A stretch of 64,000 nt of DNA, taken from positions 2,046,001-2,110,000 of the forward strand of contig CAVQNQ010000002.1 in NCBI GenBank assembly GCA_963714205.1, given 5' to 3'. Under the pieces are notes generated by a model. That model did no database searches. It had not been told where the DNA came from and was given only the letters and a program-made list of their open reading frames with translations. Made by a program: the position numbers and the translations under genes. Each line of letters begins with the position of its first letter. Position 1 is the stretch's first letter. This DNA comes from CAVQNQ01 sp963714205. GTDB lineage: Bacteria > Acidobacteriota > Terriglobia > Bryobacterales > Bryobacteraceae. This document shows, one piece after another, positions 36,238-44,657 of the stretch.

Positions 36238-37624
36238 TGGAACTCCAGGGCAGCAGCACGCGGAAGCCCGCCCCGCCCAGTTCTCCTTTCACCAGCACGA
36301 TATCGCCGCCCGAGAGCAGGGCACTTTTGCGGGCGATCGAGAGGCCCAGCCCCATGCCCTTCTTCTTGAAGGAAATGGTGGGCTGGAACAGCGAGGCGCG
36401 CGCCTGTTCGCTCAATCCCGGGCCGGAATCGTGAATCTCGATGGCCACGCGGCCATTCACGGCCGCCGTCACCCCCAGGATGCGCCCGCCCTCGCCGGCC
36501 GCTTCGGCGGCATTCTCCAGCAGGTTGGTCAGAATCCCCTTGATCAGGTCCTGGTCCCCTTGAATGCGCGGCGTGCCGTCTGCCAGCCGGCAGTCGTAAG
36601 CCACCTCGGGGTGCGCCGTCTTGAGAAACGCGATGCGCTCCTGCAGCACCGAATTCACGTCCACTTCCGCCGCGCGCACGGGCGGCTCGGTGGCGAATTG
36701 CGAGAAGGCGCGCACGCGGCGCTCCAGCGTTTCGATTTCGTCCACTACGATCTGGGTGGCCTGCTCCATGAAACCGCGATCCGCTTCGTCGTAGCGCGCC
36801 AGCATCTCCTCCACGGTCAGCCGTATGGGGGTCAGCGAATTCTTCACCTCGTGGGCCATCTTGCGCGCCAGGGTCTGCCAGCTGGCGAGCTGGCGCAAAT
36901 AGACCAGCCGTTCGGTGCTCTCCTGGAGGCGCGCCGCCATGTCGTTGAACCCCTGGATGGCGCGCCCCACCTCGTAGTCGCCGCGTGCCTCCACGCGCGC
37001 GCTCAGGTCCCCCGCCGCCAGCTTCGCCAAGCCCGCGGTCAGCTCCTGGATGGGCCGGCTGATGCGGTGCGCCAGATACACCAGCAGCGCCAGCGAGACC
37101 AGCCAGATGGCGGCCGCCAGCAGCAGGTAAGTCAGCTTGGAGCCGCGCCGCACGTCCAGCCGCCCTTGCACCGTATCCACTTCCGTGCGCGCCTCCCGGA
37201 TCTGCTGGCGCAGCCGCTCCATCCCGATATCCCCCAAGCCCTCCGAATAGCTCCAGATCTCGTCGCCGTGGCGCGTCAGGTAATCCAGCCGGTCGCCCTC
37301 GTGGCCGGCCAGGCTGAGGCGCTCGGCATCGCCGCTGGCCGCGAAATCCTTCACCTCCGCGGGCCACTGGCCGCGTTCCTGAAGGACGTACTTGCGCGGC
37401 TTGGCTTGGCCCGCCTGGGCCTTCTGCTTCAGATCGTTGGCGGCCCGCTGATAGAACTCCCGGCCGATGCGCCGCAGCGATTTCGAAAGCGTATCCACCT
37501 GATTGGTAGAGGAGAAATTGAGGCTCTGCTCGAGCAGCGAAGTGGTCACCCAGATGGTGGCGGCCAGCGGCGCCAGAGTGGCCGCCAGGAAAATCGCGAC
37601 GAGCCGGTTGCGAAGGCGGTTCAC
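36206..37624 (-). CDS. membrane sensor histidine kinase, NtrY type
   Basis: A 472-residue sensor kinase. The GTG at 37624 overlaps the previous stop (GTGA) and starts a membrane segment (LVAIFLAATLAPLAATIWV). A periplasmic sensing region of about 185 residues follows, then a second span (LLLAAAIWLVSLALLVYLA), a HAMP linker (RPIQELTAGLAKLAAGDL), the phospho-accepting His in KMAHEVKNSLTPI, and the ATPase boxes NLLENAAEA, IHDSGPGLS and KGMGLGLSIARK. EVKN is the NtrB/NtrY-type H box. Partner is the response regulator downstream. The upstream outer-membrane gene suggests it monitors the envelope, but the signal is unknown. Confidence 0.94.
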   Translation of the reverse strand: MNRLRNRLVAIFLAATLAPLAATIWVTTSLLEQSLNFSSTNQVDTLSKSLRRIGREFYQRAANDLKQKAQAGQAKPRKYVLQERGQWPAEVKDFAASGDAERLSLAGHEGDRLDYLTRHGDEIWSYSEGLGDIGMERLRQQIREARTEVDTVQGRLDVRRGSKLTYLLLAAAIWLVSLALLVYLAHRISRPIQELTAGLAKLAAGDLSARVEARGDYEVGRAIQGFNDMAARLQESTERLVYLRQLASWQTLARKMAHEVKNSLTPIRLTVEEMLARYDEADRGFMEQATQIVVDEIETLERRVRAFSQFATEPPVRAAEVDVNSVLQERIAFLKTAHPEVAYDCRLADGTPRIQGDQDLIKGILTNLLENAAEAAGEGGRILGVTAAVNGRVAIEIHDSGPGLSEQARASLFQPTISFKKKGMGLGLSIARKSALLSGGDIVLVKGELGGAGFRVLLPWSSNGFQTRSDRG

Positions 37625-38253
37625 CCGGTCCTCGCTCCCCGGCCTGGCGTGCGCAGCAGGTCCGCCAGGCGCAAAGGGCCGGTCTCGCGCACCCACTGCG
37701 GATCGTCGGCTGCGGACTTGCGGCCGAGCAGCACCACCAGGCTCCTCAAGCTGATGCCGGGATCGCCCAGAATGCGCGAGAGATCGATCGGATCGCCGGT
37801 GCGAATCTCCAGGCGCAGCCAGAAAGGCCGGTCGGGAGCGATCCCCGCCACGCTGACGGCCATATTCTCCAGGCACCAGGTCTCGAGCGCGGCCGCCGGG
37901 AGACTAGCCGCCGCGCGGGGCGCCGGCCCCAGCGCCGTGACCGAAAACTTGTCTTCCCGCCAGATATCGTAGCTCACTACGAAGCGCGCCACGGGCGAAC
38001 GGCGCAGTACCGTGACGCCGCGGTCGGAGAACAGCGTGAGTTCGGAAAGAAATACCACCGAAGCGCCGTCTTTCAGGCGCGCCAGCGGTTTGCCGTTCAG
38101 AAAATGCAGGCCGGAGTCGGAGATGTGCAGGTTGTCGCCGTCATAAGTGACCGCCAGCGCATCGGCTCCCCGCGCGGAGTACAGGGCCACCCCCACGCCG
38201 GCCAGAAGCCAGCTTCGGCGGCTGAACTGTAAGCCCCGCGGGGGATGCTGCAT
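37621..38253 (-). CDS. exported protein, possibly DUF4390-like
   Basis: A 210-residue protein with a twin-arginine-like N-terminus (FSRRSWLLAGVGVALYS). The mature part is beta-rich (LHFLNGKPLARLKDGASVVFLSELTLFSDR). This pattern, and the place directly before an NtrY-like kinase, recalls DUF4390 proteins, which often precede NtrYX-like systems; the match is only by eye. It starts one base after the end of the Omp85-like gene and overlaps the kinase start by 4 bp. It could be a periplasmic sensor partner of the kinase. Confidence 0.6.
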   Translation of the reverse strand: MQHPPRGLQFSRRSWLLAGVGVALYSARGADALAVTYDGDNLHISDSGLHFLNGKPLARLKDGASVVFLSELTLFSDRGVTVLRRSPVARFVVSYDIWREDKFSVTALGPAPRAAASLPAAALETWCLENMAVSVAGIAPDRPFWLRLEIRTGDPIDLSRILGDPGISLRSLVVLLGRKSAADDPQWVRETGPLRLADLLRTPGRGARTG

Positions 38254-39516
38254 TCAATAGATCATGCCCATCATGAAGATCGGTTCGATATGGCCGGAGC
38301 GCACCGGAAACGCCACCGCCAGGGTGAACACGGATTCGCGCAGTCCAACCCCCACGGCATGCCTGGGAACGGCCGCCTGGCCCTCGTCCCAGATAGCCCC
38401 CGTATCGTAGAAGGCCTTGAACATGCCATAACGATACTCGACGGAATTGGCGACCACCCGGTTTCCACCCAGGGGATCCAGCTCGTACTTGTTCCATCCC
38501 CGCAGCCAGCGGCTATCTCCCAGTACGAACCGGTCATCCAGCGGGGCGCGACCCACAATAGCGCCGGCGATCGCCTCATCGCTCAGCGCCTGTCTCCCGC
38601 GTGTGTATTCATACCGCACGCTGACGAAGTGCGAAGTGTACGCGAAATCGCTGGCCATCAAGCGCGTGGCGGCGCGCAGGCTGTAGCTGGCGTCCAGATC
38701 CTGCTGGTCGGCCGATTCGTCCAGATGCTGGTGGTAGCGCACGCTGGTCGTCACGGCGTTGGCCGCCTCGGTGTGCAGCGCGGGGGTCTGCTCTTCGAGG
38801 CGTTCGAAGCGCACGCCCACCTCCACGGTCAGCGGCTTGGCCACCGTGATGGTAGCGGTGGGCTGGAAATTCTGACGGGTGCGATAGGCGCCCGAGGTGT
38901 CCGCCGGACCGGCGGCCAGGGCATCCAGGGTGGCCTGATTCCACTGCTCATGGTAGCTTTCGAACTCGAAGCGGACACCCAGGCGTCCGCTCACCAGGGC
39001 TTTGTTTTCATATCGCGCCGAGATGCCGGCATAGCGCTCGGGGAGCGAATCGCCGTCGCTGGCCAGGCCGAAGGCCAGCGAATTGCCATCGAGGGTAAAG
39101 CCGGCCTCGCCGACGCCGCTCCAGCCTTCCTGGGAATTGTATAAGAACTGGCTCACGTTGACATCCACCGAGCGGCGTGACGGCTTCACCTGGAATTCCA
39201 CGCGGACGCTCTCGGGGTCGTCCCCGCGCAGCAGCCGGTGCGTTACCTCGCGCCCGCCGAACTCCTTCCGCAGGCGCCCCGCCAGGCTGTCCACCAGGCC
39301 CGGATTCAGCTTGCTCCCGATCAGCGCGCGCAAATCCCTCCGCAGCCCCGAGCTGATGTGATCATTGCTCTCCGATTGCAGATCGGTCCGCCAGTTCTTG
39401 CCCGAGACGATCACCGTCTCCACGGTGTAGCGCGTATTGACGTTAAGATCGGACTCCTGAGTTCCGGCGGAAAGCCAGCCGCCCATCAGCAGGCAGCTAA
39501 GCCAGGCGTATTTCAT
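38254..39516 (-). CDS. Omp85/BamA-family outer-membrane protein, short form
   Basis: A 420-residue outer-membrane protein with a signal peptide (YAWLSCLLMGGWLSAG). One POTRA-like domain is seen (YTVETVIVSGKNW to VEFQVKPS), then a beta barrel. The conserved lid-strand motif FVLGDSRWLRGWNKYELDPLGG, followed by SVEYRY and FYDTGAIW, is diagnostic of the bacterial surface antigen domain. Canonical BamA has five POTRA domains and about 800 residues, so this is a reduced paralogue (TamA/FhaC-like or a Bam accessory). It leads an operon with a secreted protein and a two-component system, each joined by overlaps or zero gaps. Confidence 0.85.
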   Translation of the reverse strand: MKYAWLSCLLMGGWLSAGTQESDLNVNTRYTVETVIVSGKNWRTDLQSESNDHISSGLRRDLRALIGSKLNPGLVDSLAGRLRKEFGGREVTHRLLRGDDPESVRVEFQVKPSRRSVDVNVSQFLYNSQEGWSGVGEAGFTLDGNSLAFGLASDGDSLPERYAGISARYENKALVSGRLGVRFEFESYHEQWNQATLDALAAGPADTSGAYRTRQNFQPTATITVAKPLTVEVGVRFERLEEQTPALHTEAANAVTTSVRYHQHLDESADQQDLDASYSLRAATRLMASDFAYTSHFVSVRYEYTRGRQALSDEAIAGAIVGRAPLDDRFVLGDSRWLRGWNKYELDPLGGNRVVANSVEYRYGMFKAFYDTGAIWDEGQAAVPRHAVGVGLRESVFTLAVAFPVRSGHIEPIFMMGMIY

Positions 39517-39661
39517 GGGGCTCCGCCTTGCACGGCCCTTGCCACTGATAAATACCTCAAAATAAGGGAGTATATAAACAGATCGTGTGCTTGCCGTTCA
39601 CAGGTGTGGAGCTTCGGTGAAACGGCTCTCGGGACCGTCCGGAGAGCGGCCCGCGCGGAAT

Positions 39662-40081
39662 TTACAATACTTTCGCCAGTTCGGTGGCAAAGGCGCTACG
39701 CGGCGTCTGCTCTTTATCCCTCCCGCGTCTGCGGCGATCCGGCCGCTGCTGTTGCTGTTGCAGCAGAGGTCCGCGGTTCGCCGGGGGTGCGGCTCCGGCC
39801 GGTTGCGGAGCACGCGCATCCGCCTTTCCCTTGGGAGGCTGGGCCGGGTTGGCTCGCAGGAGGCGGTCTTCCAAAGGTGCCCGGTCGAACCGGCGAATAA
39901 TGGATTGCATTTCGTCGGCCGTGGGCGCTTCCACGAAGGCGAAGCCCTTGGATTCCTGAGTTTCGTGGTTTCGGATCACTTTAACGGCATCGGCTACGAG
40001 ATCTTCCGCGGCCAGCCATTGCTTGATGTCATCGGCGGTGACCCAAGTCGGAAGGTTGCCAAGAAATACGGTGAAGCCCAT
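39662..40081 (-). CDS. RNA-binding protein with one RRM domain
   Basis: A 139-residue protein of the bacterial RRM (Rbp) type. RNP2 is VFLGNL near the start and RNP1 is KGFAFVEA near residue 45, both with the RNA-stacking aromatics. The last 50 residues are low complexity: Pro/Ala-rich, then LLQQQQQRPDRRRRGRDKEQ, likely disordered and RNA-binding. Such proteins in Acidobacteria and cyanobacteria are often cold induced. Stands alone between the Omp85-like operon and the polysaccharide cluster. Confidence 0.9.
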   Translation of the reverse strand: MGFTVFLGNLPTWVTADDIKQWLAAEDLVADAVKVIRNHETQESKGFAFVEAPTADEMQSIIRRFDRAPLEDRLLRANPAQPPKGKADARAPQPAGAAPPANRGPLLQQQQQRPDRRRRGRDKEQTPRSAFATELAKVL

Positions 40082-40258
40082 TCAGTTGATTATCTTACTC
40101 CGTTGGTTGGATTTGCGGCACTTCAAGGAAGGATTCCAGTCGGCCAACTTGATGGTACCAGACTCCCCGATCCGATTGCAATCGGTTGCCATCGATATCG
40201 CGGGCCGCGGGCAGGATCTCCGCAATGGGGCTACCATGTTCATTCTCAGGTAAACGGT

Positions 40259-40483
40259 TTGAAGACTATCGTCCCCGTCCTGGTTTGCTGGGCCCTGTTG
40301 TTGTATTGCTGCTGGGATATCTTCCGGCGCAATCGGCCTGCCTACGTAAGCCAGGAATACAACGTCGAGATCACCGTCACGGGTCCGGATGGGAAGATCA
40401 TCCCCATCGTGGGCCGCGCTCCGAAATCCGGGTCAACGGGTTCCATGGCGCGCGCCGGCGGCGGAGCGGCTCCGCTACCGTAG
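40259..40483 (+). CDS. small single-pass membrane protein, function unknown
   Basis: A possible 74-residue gene with TTG start at 40259 and AGG upstream. It has one membrane span (TIVPVLVCWALLLYCCWDIF) preceded by one lysine, then RNRPAYVSQEYNVEITVTGPDGKIIP and a Gly/Ala tail. The sequence looks protein-like, unlike the surrounding frames, and it ends 10 bp before the polysaccharide ligase start. I do not recognise it. If real, it heads the polysaccharide operon. The region 40082-40258 before it shows no gene. Confidence 0.45.
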   Translation: MKTIVPVLVCWALLLYCCWDIFRRNRPAYVSQEYNVEITVTGPDGKIIPIVGRAPKSGSTGSMARAGGGAAPLP

Positions 40484-40493
40484 AGTCGTGGCC

Positions 40494-41690
40494 ATGCAGC
40501 TGGCGTTCGATTCCCGCTCCGAGCGCCTGGGGCGCATGCTGCTGGCCGCGCTGGTCTTTTCGCTCCCTTTCGAGAAGGCCCTGGAGTTCCCAGGATTGGG
40601 CACCATCGCGCACGTCCTGGGCCTCGCGGCCTTCGTGGCCGGATGCATGGTGGTGACGCGGCGCGGCCGGCTGCGCGCGCCCAATGCCGCCCTGCTGCTG
40701 GCGGCGGGCTTCGTGGCCTGGAGCGGCCTGACCTTCTTCTGGAGCCTGGCTCCCCACGCCACCGCCGCGCGTTTCCTCACCCTGGCGCAGCTCCTGGGCA
40801 TGTTTTGGCTCGTCTGGGAACTGTGTCCCGCGGCCGCCGCCTGGCTGCTTCTCATGCGGGCATACCTCGCCGGAGCGGCCGTTTCGTCGCTGTGGACGAT
40901 GCTGCGTGCCGCGCTCCACCAGCAGACCAACTATCGCCGTTTCGCGACCGCCGGATTCGACCCCAACGATCTGGGAGTCACGCTGGCCCTGGCGCTTCCC
41001 ATGGCGCTCTACCTGAGCCATCGCGCGCGTGGCTTGGAAGCGGCGCTCGCGCGGGTGGCCGCGGCCTTGGCCATCGCCGCCATTCTGTTGACGGCGTCGC
41101 GCACCGCCTTGATCGCCGCCGGCGTGAGCTTCGTCTTTCCCCTGCTGACGTGGCGCCAGGCGCGTGTCTCGCAGCGCGCCGGAAGCCTCGCCCTGGCGGC
41201 CTGGTTGATTCTGGGTGCGCTCTGGCTGGCCCCCAGCGCCTCCCGCCAGCGCCTGGCCACCCTGCCCGGCGAGATGGCGCAGGGAACCTTCCACGATCGC
41301 ACGCGCATCTGGAAGACCAGCCTGAAGCTGCTCAGACACCGCTGGCCCGCCGGCGTGGGCGCGGCCGCCTTCCCGGACGCCGTGGTCCCGTGGCTGGGCC
41401 GGTCGCCCATTCCCGCACGGCCCTATACCGCGCACAACACGTTTCTCTCCGTGCTGGTGGAGACCGGCGCGACCGGGTTTCTGCTGTTCGCTTCGCTCAT
41501 CGCCACGCTGGCCCTGTATGCCTGGATGCTCGCTCCCACCGCGCGCGCTCTGTGGTTCACCTCGCTGGCCGTATGGGCCGCGGGCGTCTCCACCTTGAGT
41601 TGGGAGACCCGCAAGCCCGCTTGGTTGATCTTCGCGCTGATCGCGGTAGCCTGGGCCCGCGCCTGGGATGCGCGGGAGATCGAGCCGTGA
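40494..41690 (+). CDS. O-antigen ligase/polymerase family membrane protein
   Basis: A 398-residue polytopic membrane protein. The ATG at 40494 gives a clean start before the first spans. About ten hydrophobic helices surround a large periplasmic loop with RTRIWKTSLKLLRHRWPAGVG and the motif AHNTFLSVLVETG, which is the hallmark of the Wzy_C/WaaL family (H and the acid near VETG). It joins or polymerises polysaccharide on the outer face of the inner membrane. Start of a run of overlapping genes; its stop overlaps the first GT4 start by 4 bp (GTGA). Confidence 0.88.
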   Translation: MQLAFDSRSERLGRMLLAALVFSLPFEKALEFPGLGTIAHVLGLAAFVAGCMVVTRRGRLRAPNAALLLAAGFVAWSGLTFFWSLAPHATAARFLTLAQLLGMFWLVWELCPAAAAWLLLMRAYLAGAAVSSLWTMLRAALHQQTNYRRFATAGFDPNDLGVTLALALPMALYLSHRARGLEAALARVAAALAIAAILLTASRTALIAAGVSFVFPLLTWRQARVSQRAGSLALAAWLILGALWLAPSASRQRLATLPGEMAQGTFHDRTRIWKTSLKLLRHRWPAGVGAAAFPDAVVPWLGRSPIPARPYTAHNTFLSVLVETGATGFLLFASLIATLALYAWMLAPTARALWFTSLAVWAAGVSTLSWETRKPAWLIFALIAVAWARAWDAREIEP

Positions 41691-42802
41691 TCCGCGTGCT
41701 CGAAGTGCTGGCATCGCTGCGCCGGGCCGGCGCCGAGCGCGTGGCGGTGTCGCTGGCCCGCGGCCTGCCCGCGGAGCGTTTTCAAACGGGAGTGGTCTCG
41801 CTCTATGAGGCCTTCGAGGACGGTTTCGAAGCGACGCTCGCCGAAGGCCGCATTCCGGTCTGGCACTTGGGGAAGCGCCGCGGCTTCGATCCGCGCATGG
41901 GGCCGCGCCTGGCCGCCGTCATCCGCGATTTCCGGCCGGACATCGTGCACACGCACTCCTACGTGATGCGGTATGCCTGGCCGGCCTGCGCGTTGGCCCG
42001 CCAGGGCCGCATCGTGCACAGCGTCCACAATCTCGCCGGCCGCGAAGTGGACGCGCTGGGCAGGACCATTCATCGGCTGGCCTTTCGCGCGGGAGCCGTG
42101 CCAGTGGCCGTCTCGCCGCGGGTGGCGGATTCCTTCCGTGCGGCTTACGGCTTTGCGCCCGCGTTTACGATTCCCAACGGCGTGGACACACAGGCTCTCG
42201 TTCGCCCGGACCTGCGCGCAGCATGGAGACGCGCGCGCGGCTTCGCCCCGGAAGACCTGCTGGTGGCCGCCGTGGCGCGCCTGGAGCCGCAGAAGAATCC
42301 CGCCGGAGCCATCGAGGCCTTCGCGCGCGGTCTGGGCGGCGATGCCTCCGCGCACTTGTTGTGGGCCGGCGCGGGCAGCCTCCTGGATGCCAGCCGCCGC
42401 GCCGCGGCAGCCCGCGGGATCGAGCGGCGCGTGCATTTCCTGGGCGTGTGCGACGACGCGGAAATGGCCGGCCTGCTTTCGGCGTGCGATCTCTTCCTGC
42501 TGGCTTCCGCCTGGGAGGGATCTCCGGTCGCGGTCGTCGAGGCCATGGCGGCCCGCTTACCTGTGGTGGCCACCTCTGTGGGCGGGGTGCCCGAGCTAGT
42601 CGAGCATGGAGTTACCGGTCTGCTGGCGCCGCCCGGCGATATTCCGGCGCTGGCCGATGCGCTGGCTGCCCTGGCCGGCGATCCCGCGCGCCGCCAATCC
42701 ATGGGATGCGCGGCGGGCGCGCGCGCGGCTCGTTTCGACAGCGCCCGCATGGTGGATGCCTATGCCGCCTTGTTCGAGAAGCTGCGCGGGAGACTGCGGT
42801 GA
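41687..42802 (+). CDS. glycosyltransferase family 4
   Basis: A 371-residue GT-B glycosyltransferase. Start GTG at 41687 (RVLEVLASLRRAGAERVA), the typical GT4 glycine/alanine-rich first loop. VHTHSYVMRYAW and the FTIPNGVDTQAL motif sit in the N-terminal half and linker; VAAVARLEPQKN, and SAWEGSPVAVVEAMAARLPVVAT with the E-x7-E nucleotide-sugar signature, in the C-terminal half. Adds a sugar to a lipid-linked glycan in the cytoplasm. Overlaps neighbours by 4 bp on both sides. Confidence 0.93.
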   Translation: MIRVLEVLASLRRAGAERVAVSLARGLPAERFQTGVVSLYEAFEDGFEATLAEGRIPVWHLGKRRGFDPRMGPRLAAVIRDFRPDIVHTHSYVMRYAWPACALARQGRIVHSVHNLAGREVDALGRTIHRLAFRAGAVPVAVSPRVADSFRAAYGFAPAFTIPNGVDTQALVRPDLRAAWRRARGFAPEDLLVAAVARLEPQKNPAGAIEAFARGLGGDASAHLLWAGAGSLLDASRRAAAARGIERRVHFLGVCDDAEMAGLLSACDLFLLASAWEGSPVAVVEAMAARLPVVATSVGGVPELVEHGVTGLLAPPGDIPALADALAALAGDPARRQSMGCAAGARAARFDSARMVDAYAALFEKLRGRLR

Positions 42803-43884
42803 GCGCGCGCGTTGTGTTGCTGGTCACCGGGCTGTCACCGGGCGGCGCGGAGACGCAGGTGCTTCATCTGGCCGGCGAGTTGAACCGGCGCGGCTGGGAG
42901 GCGTCCGTCGTTTCACTGGTGGGGCAACCCCCCTGCTCTCTGGGCATGCGCCCGGGCGTGCCGGACCCTCGCGCGTTGGCGCGCCTGGTGATCTTGCTCA
43001 ACCATCTGCGCCCGCACATCCTCCACAGTCATCTCTTCCATGCCAATCTGGCGGCGCGCATGGCGCGGCTGTGGTGCCCGGTGCCGGTGGTGGTATCGAG
43101 CCTCCACAGCATGGCCGAAAGCGGACGCGCCTCGGAGCGCATCTGGCTGCGGGATTTTGCCTATCGCGTCACCGATCCGCTGGCCGATTGCACCACCGCT
43201 GTCAGCCGTGCCGCCGGCGAGCGCCACGCCGCCGCCGGAGCCGTACGGCGAAGCAAGCTGCGGATCATCCCCAATGGCGTGGATACCGCTGCGTTCCGGC
43301 CAGACCCGCAGCGCCGCGCGCTCGCCCGCGAGCGGCTCGGCCTCGGGGGTGCTTTCGTGTGGCTGGCAGCCGGGCGCCTGATGTGGAAGAAGGACTGCGC
43401 CACGCTGTTGCGCGCTTGTGCCGCGCTCCGCGGCGCGGTTCTGCTGATCGCCGGCGAGGGCCCCCAGGAAGCGGAGTTGCGGCGGCTGGCCCGCGATCTC
43501 GCCGTGGATGCGCGTTTTCTGGGCCCCGTCGCCGGAATGCCCGATCTCATGGACGCGGCCGATGGCTTGGCGCTCTCCTCGGTGGTCGAAGGCCTGCCCA
43601 TGGTGTTGCTGGAAGCCGCCGCCAGCGGGCTTCCGGCTGTGGCCACCGATTGCGGAGGCGCCGGCGAAATCGTCCGCGATGGCCAGACCGGGTACCTGGT
43701 TCCGCCGCGCGATTCCGCTGCCATGGCAGGAGCCATGTCCAAACTGGCCGCGCTCCCGCCGGCCGAGCGCGAGGCGATGTCGCGCGCCGCCCGCGAGCAT
43801 GCCGCGCGCTTCGATATGGCCGCCATCGTCTCGCAATGGGAAAGCCTCTACCGCGAGCTGCTGGAGCGCGCCAGATGGACGTGA
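42799..43884 (+). CDS. glycosyltransferase family 4
   Basis: A 361-residue GT4 enzyme, GTG start at 42799 overlapping the previous stop. LLVTGLSPGGAETQVLHLAGEL opens the N-terminal fold (shown in pieces: GLSPGGAETQ). The central LRIIPNGVDTAAFRPD and the E-x7-E motif in SSVVEGLPMVLLEAAASGLP are intact. A short insertion and a Pro-Cys-Ser stretch near residue 45 replace the usual loop. Likely acts after the preceding transferase on the same glycan. It overlaps the methyltransferase gene by 10 bp. Confidence 0.93.
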   Translation: MSARVVLLVTGLSPGGAETQVLHLAGELNRRGWEASVVSLVGQPPCSLGMRPGVPDPRALARLVILLNHLRPHILHSHLFHANLAARMARLWCPVPVVVSSLHSMAESGRASERIWLRDFAYRVTDPLADCTTAVSRAAGERHAAAGAVRRSKLRIIPNGVDTAAFRPDPQRRALARERLGLGGAFVWLAAGRLMWKKDCATLLRACAALRGAVLLIAGEGPQEAELRRLARDLAVDARFLGPVAGMPDLMDAADGLALSSVVEGLPMVLLEAAASGLPAVATDCGGAGEIVRDGQTGYLVPPRDSAAMAGAMSKLAALPPAEREAMSRAAREHAARFDMAAIVSQWESLYRELLERARWT

Positions 43885-44657
43885 CCAACCGCTTCGTGCT
43901 GGATTTCGCGCGCCGATTCGCCGCCGCGCGGCCCGGCGCCGCGATCCTCGATTTCGGATGCGGCGCCGGCCGGCTGGTGCGCGCGGGGATCGAGGCAGGC
44001 CTGGCGATCCGCGGCGCCGATGTCTATTACGCGGGCGCCCACGATCGCGCCGAGGCCCAGGCCGCGGGACTTCTGGGCACGGCCATCATCGAGATATCGG
44101 GCGAGACGTCCGGCGGCCGTCTCCCCTTCCCGGATGCTTCCTTCGACCTGGTGGTGAACAACCAGGTGATGGAGCACGTCGCGGATCTGAATGCCGCGCT
44201 GCGCGAAATTGACCGCGTACTCAAGCCCGGCGGCGTGCTGCTCAGCCTGTTTCCCGCGCGCGACGTGTGGCGCGAGGGGCACATCGGCATCCCCCTAGTT
44301 CACCGGCTGCCGCGCGGCTCCCAGGTGCGCTTCGGCTATACCTGGGCTCTGCGCGCGCTGGGCCTGGGCGCCTGGAAGCAGCAGGCCCCTGATTCACGCC
44401 AGTGGGCCCGCGATAAGCTCGCATGGATCGACGCCCACACATATTACCGCTCCCGCACCGAAATCTTCCGCGCCTTCGGGCGTTATTTTTCTAGCGAGCT
44501 TCGCGAGACCGAGTACATCCGCTACCGCCTGGCGGACGTGCCCCGGCACGCGCCATTGGCGCGGCTGCTCGATCTGCCCGGCGCGGGCGCTGCGGCCGCC
44601 GCGATTTTTCGCAAGCTGGCCTTTTTGGTGATCGTTTCCCGGAAGGACGCCCCATGA
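43875..44657 (+). CDS. class I SAM-dependent methyltransferase
   Basis: A 260-residue methyltransferase. Motif I is ILDFGCGAGRLVRAG, followed by VYYAGAHDRAEA, FDLVVNNQVMEHV (motif II/post-II) and LREIDRVLKPGGVLL. These fit the Methyltransf_11 type. Starts at ATG 43875, within the end of the GT4 gene, and its own stop overlaps the next GT4 start by 4 bp. Likely methylates a sugar of the glycan built by its neighbours, or a lipid carrier; the substrate cannot be deduced. Confidence 0.9.
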   Translation: MDVTNRFVLDFARRFAAARPGAAILDFGCGAGRLVRAGIEAGLAIRGADVYYAGAHDRAEAQAAGLLGTAIIEISGETSGGRLPFPDASFDLVVNNQVMEHVADLNAALREIDRVLKPGGVLLSLFPARDVWREGHIGIPLVHRLPRGSQVRFGYTWALRALGLGAWKQQAPDSRQWARDKLAWIDAHTYYRSRTEIFRAFGRYFSSELRETEYIRYRLADVPRHAPLARLLDLPGAGAAAAAIFRKLAFLVIVSRKDAP

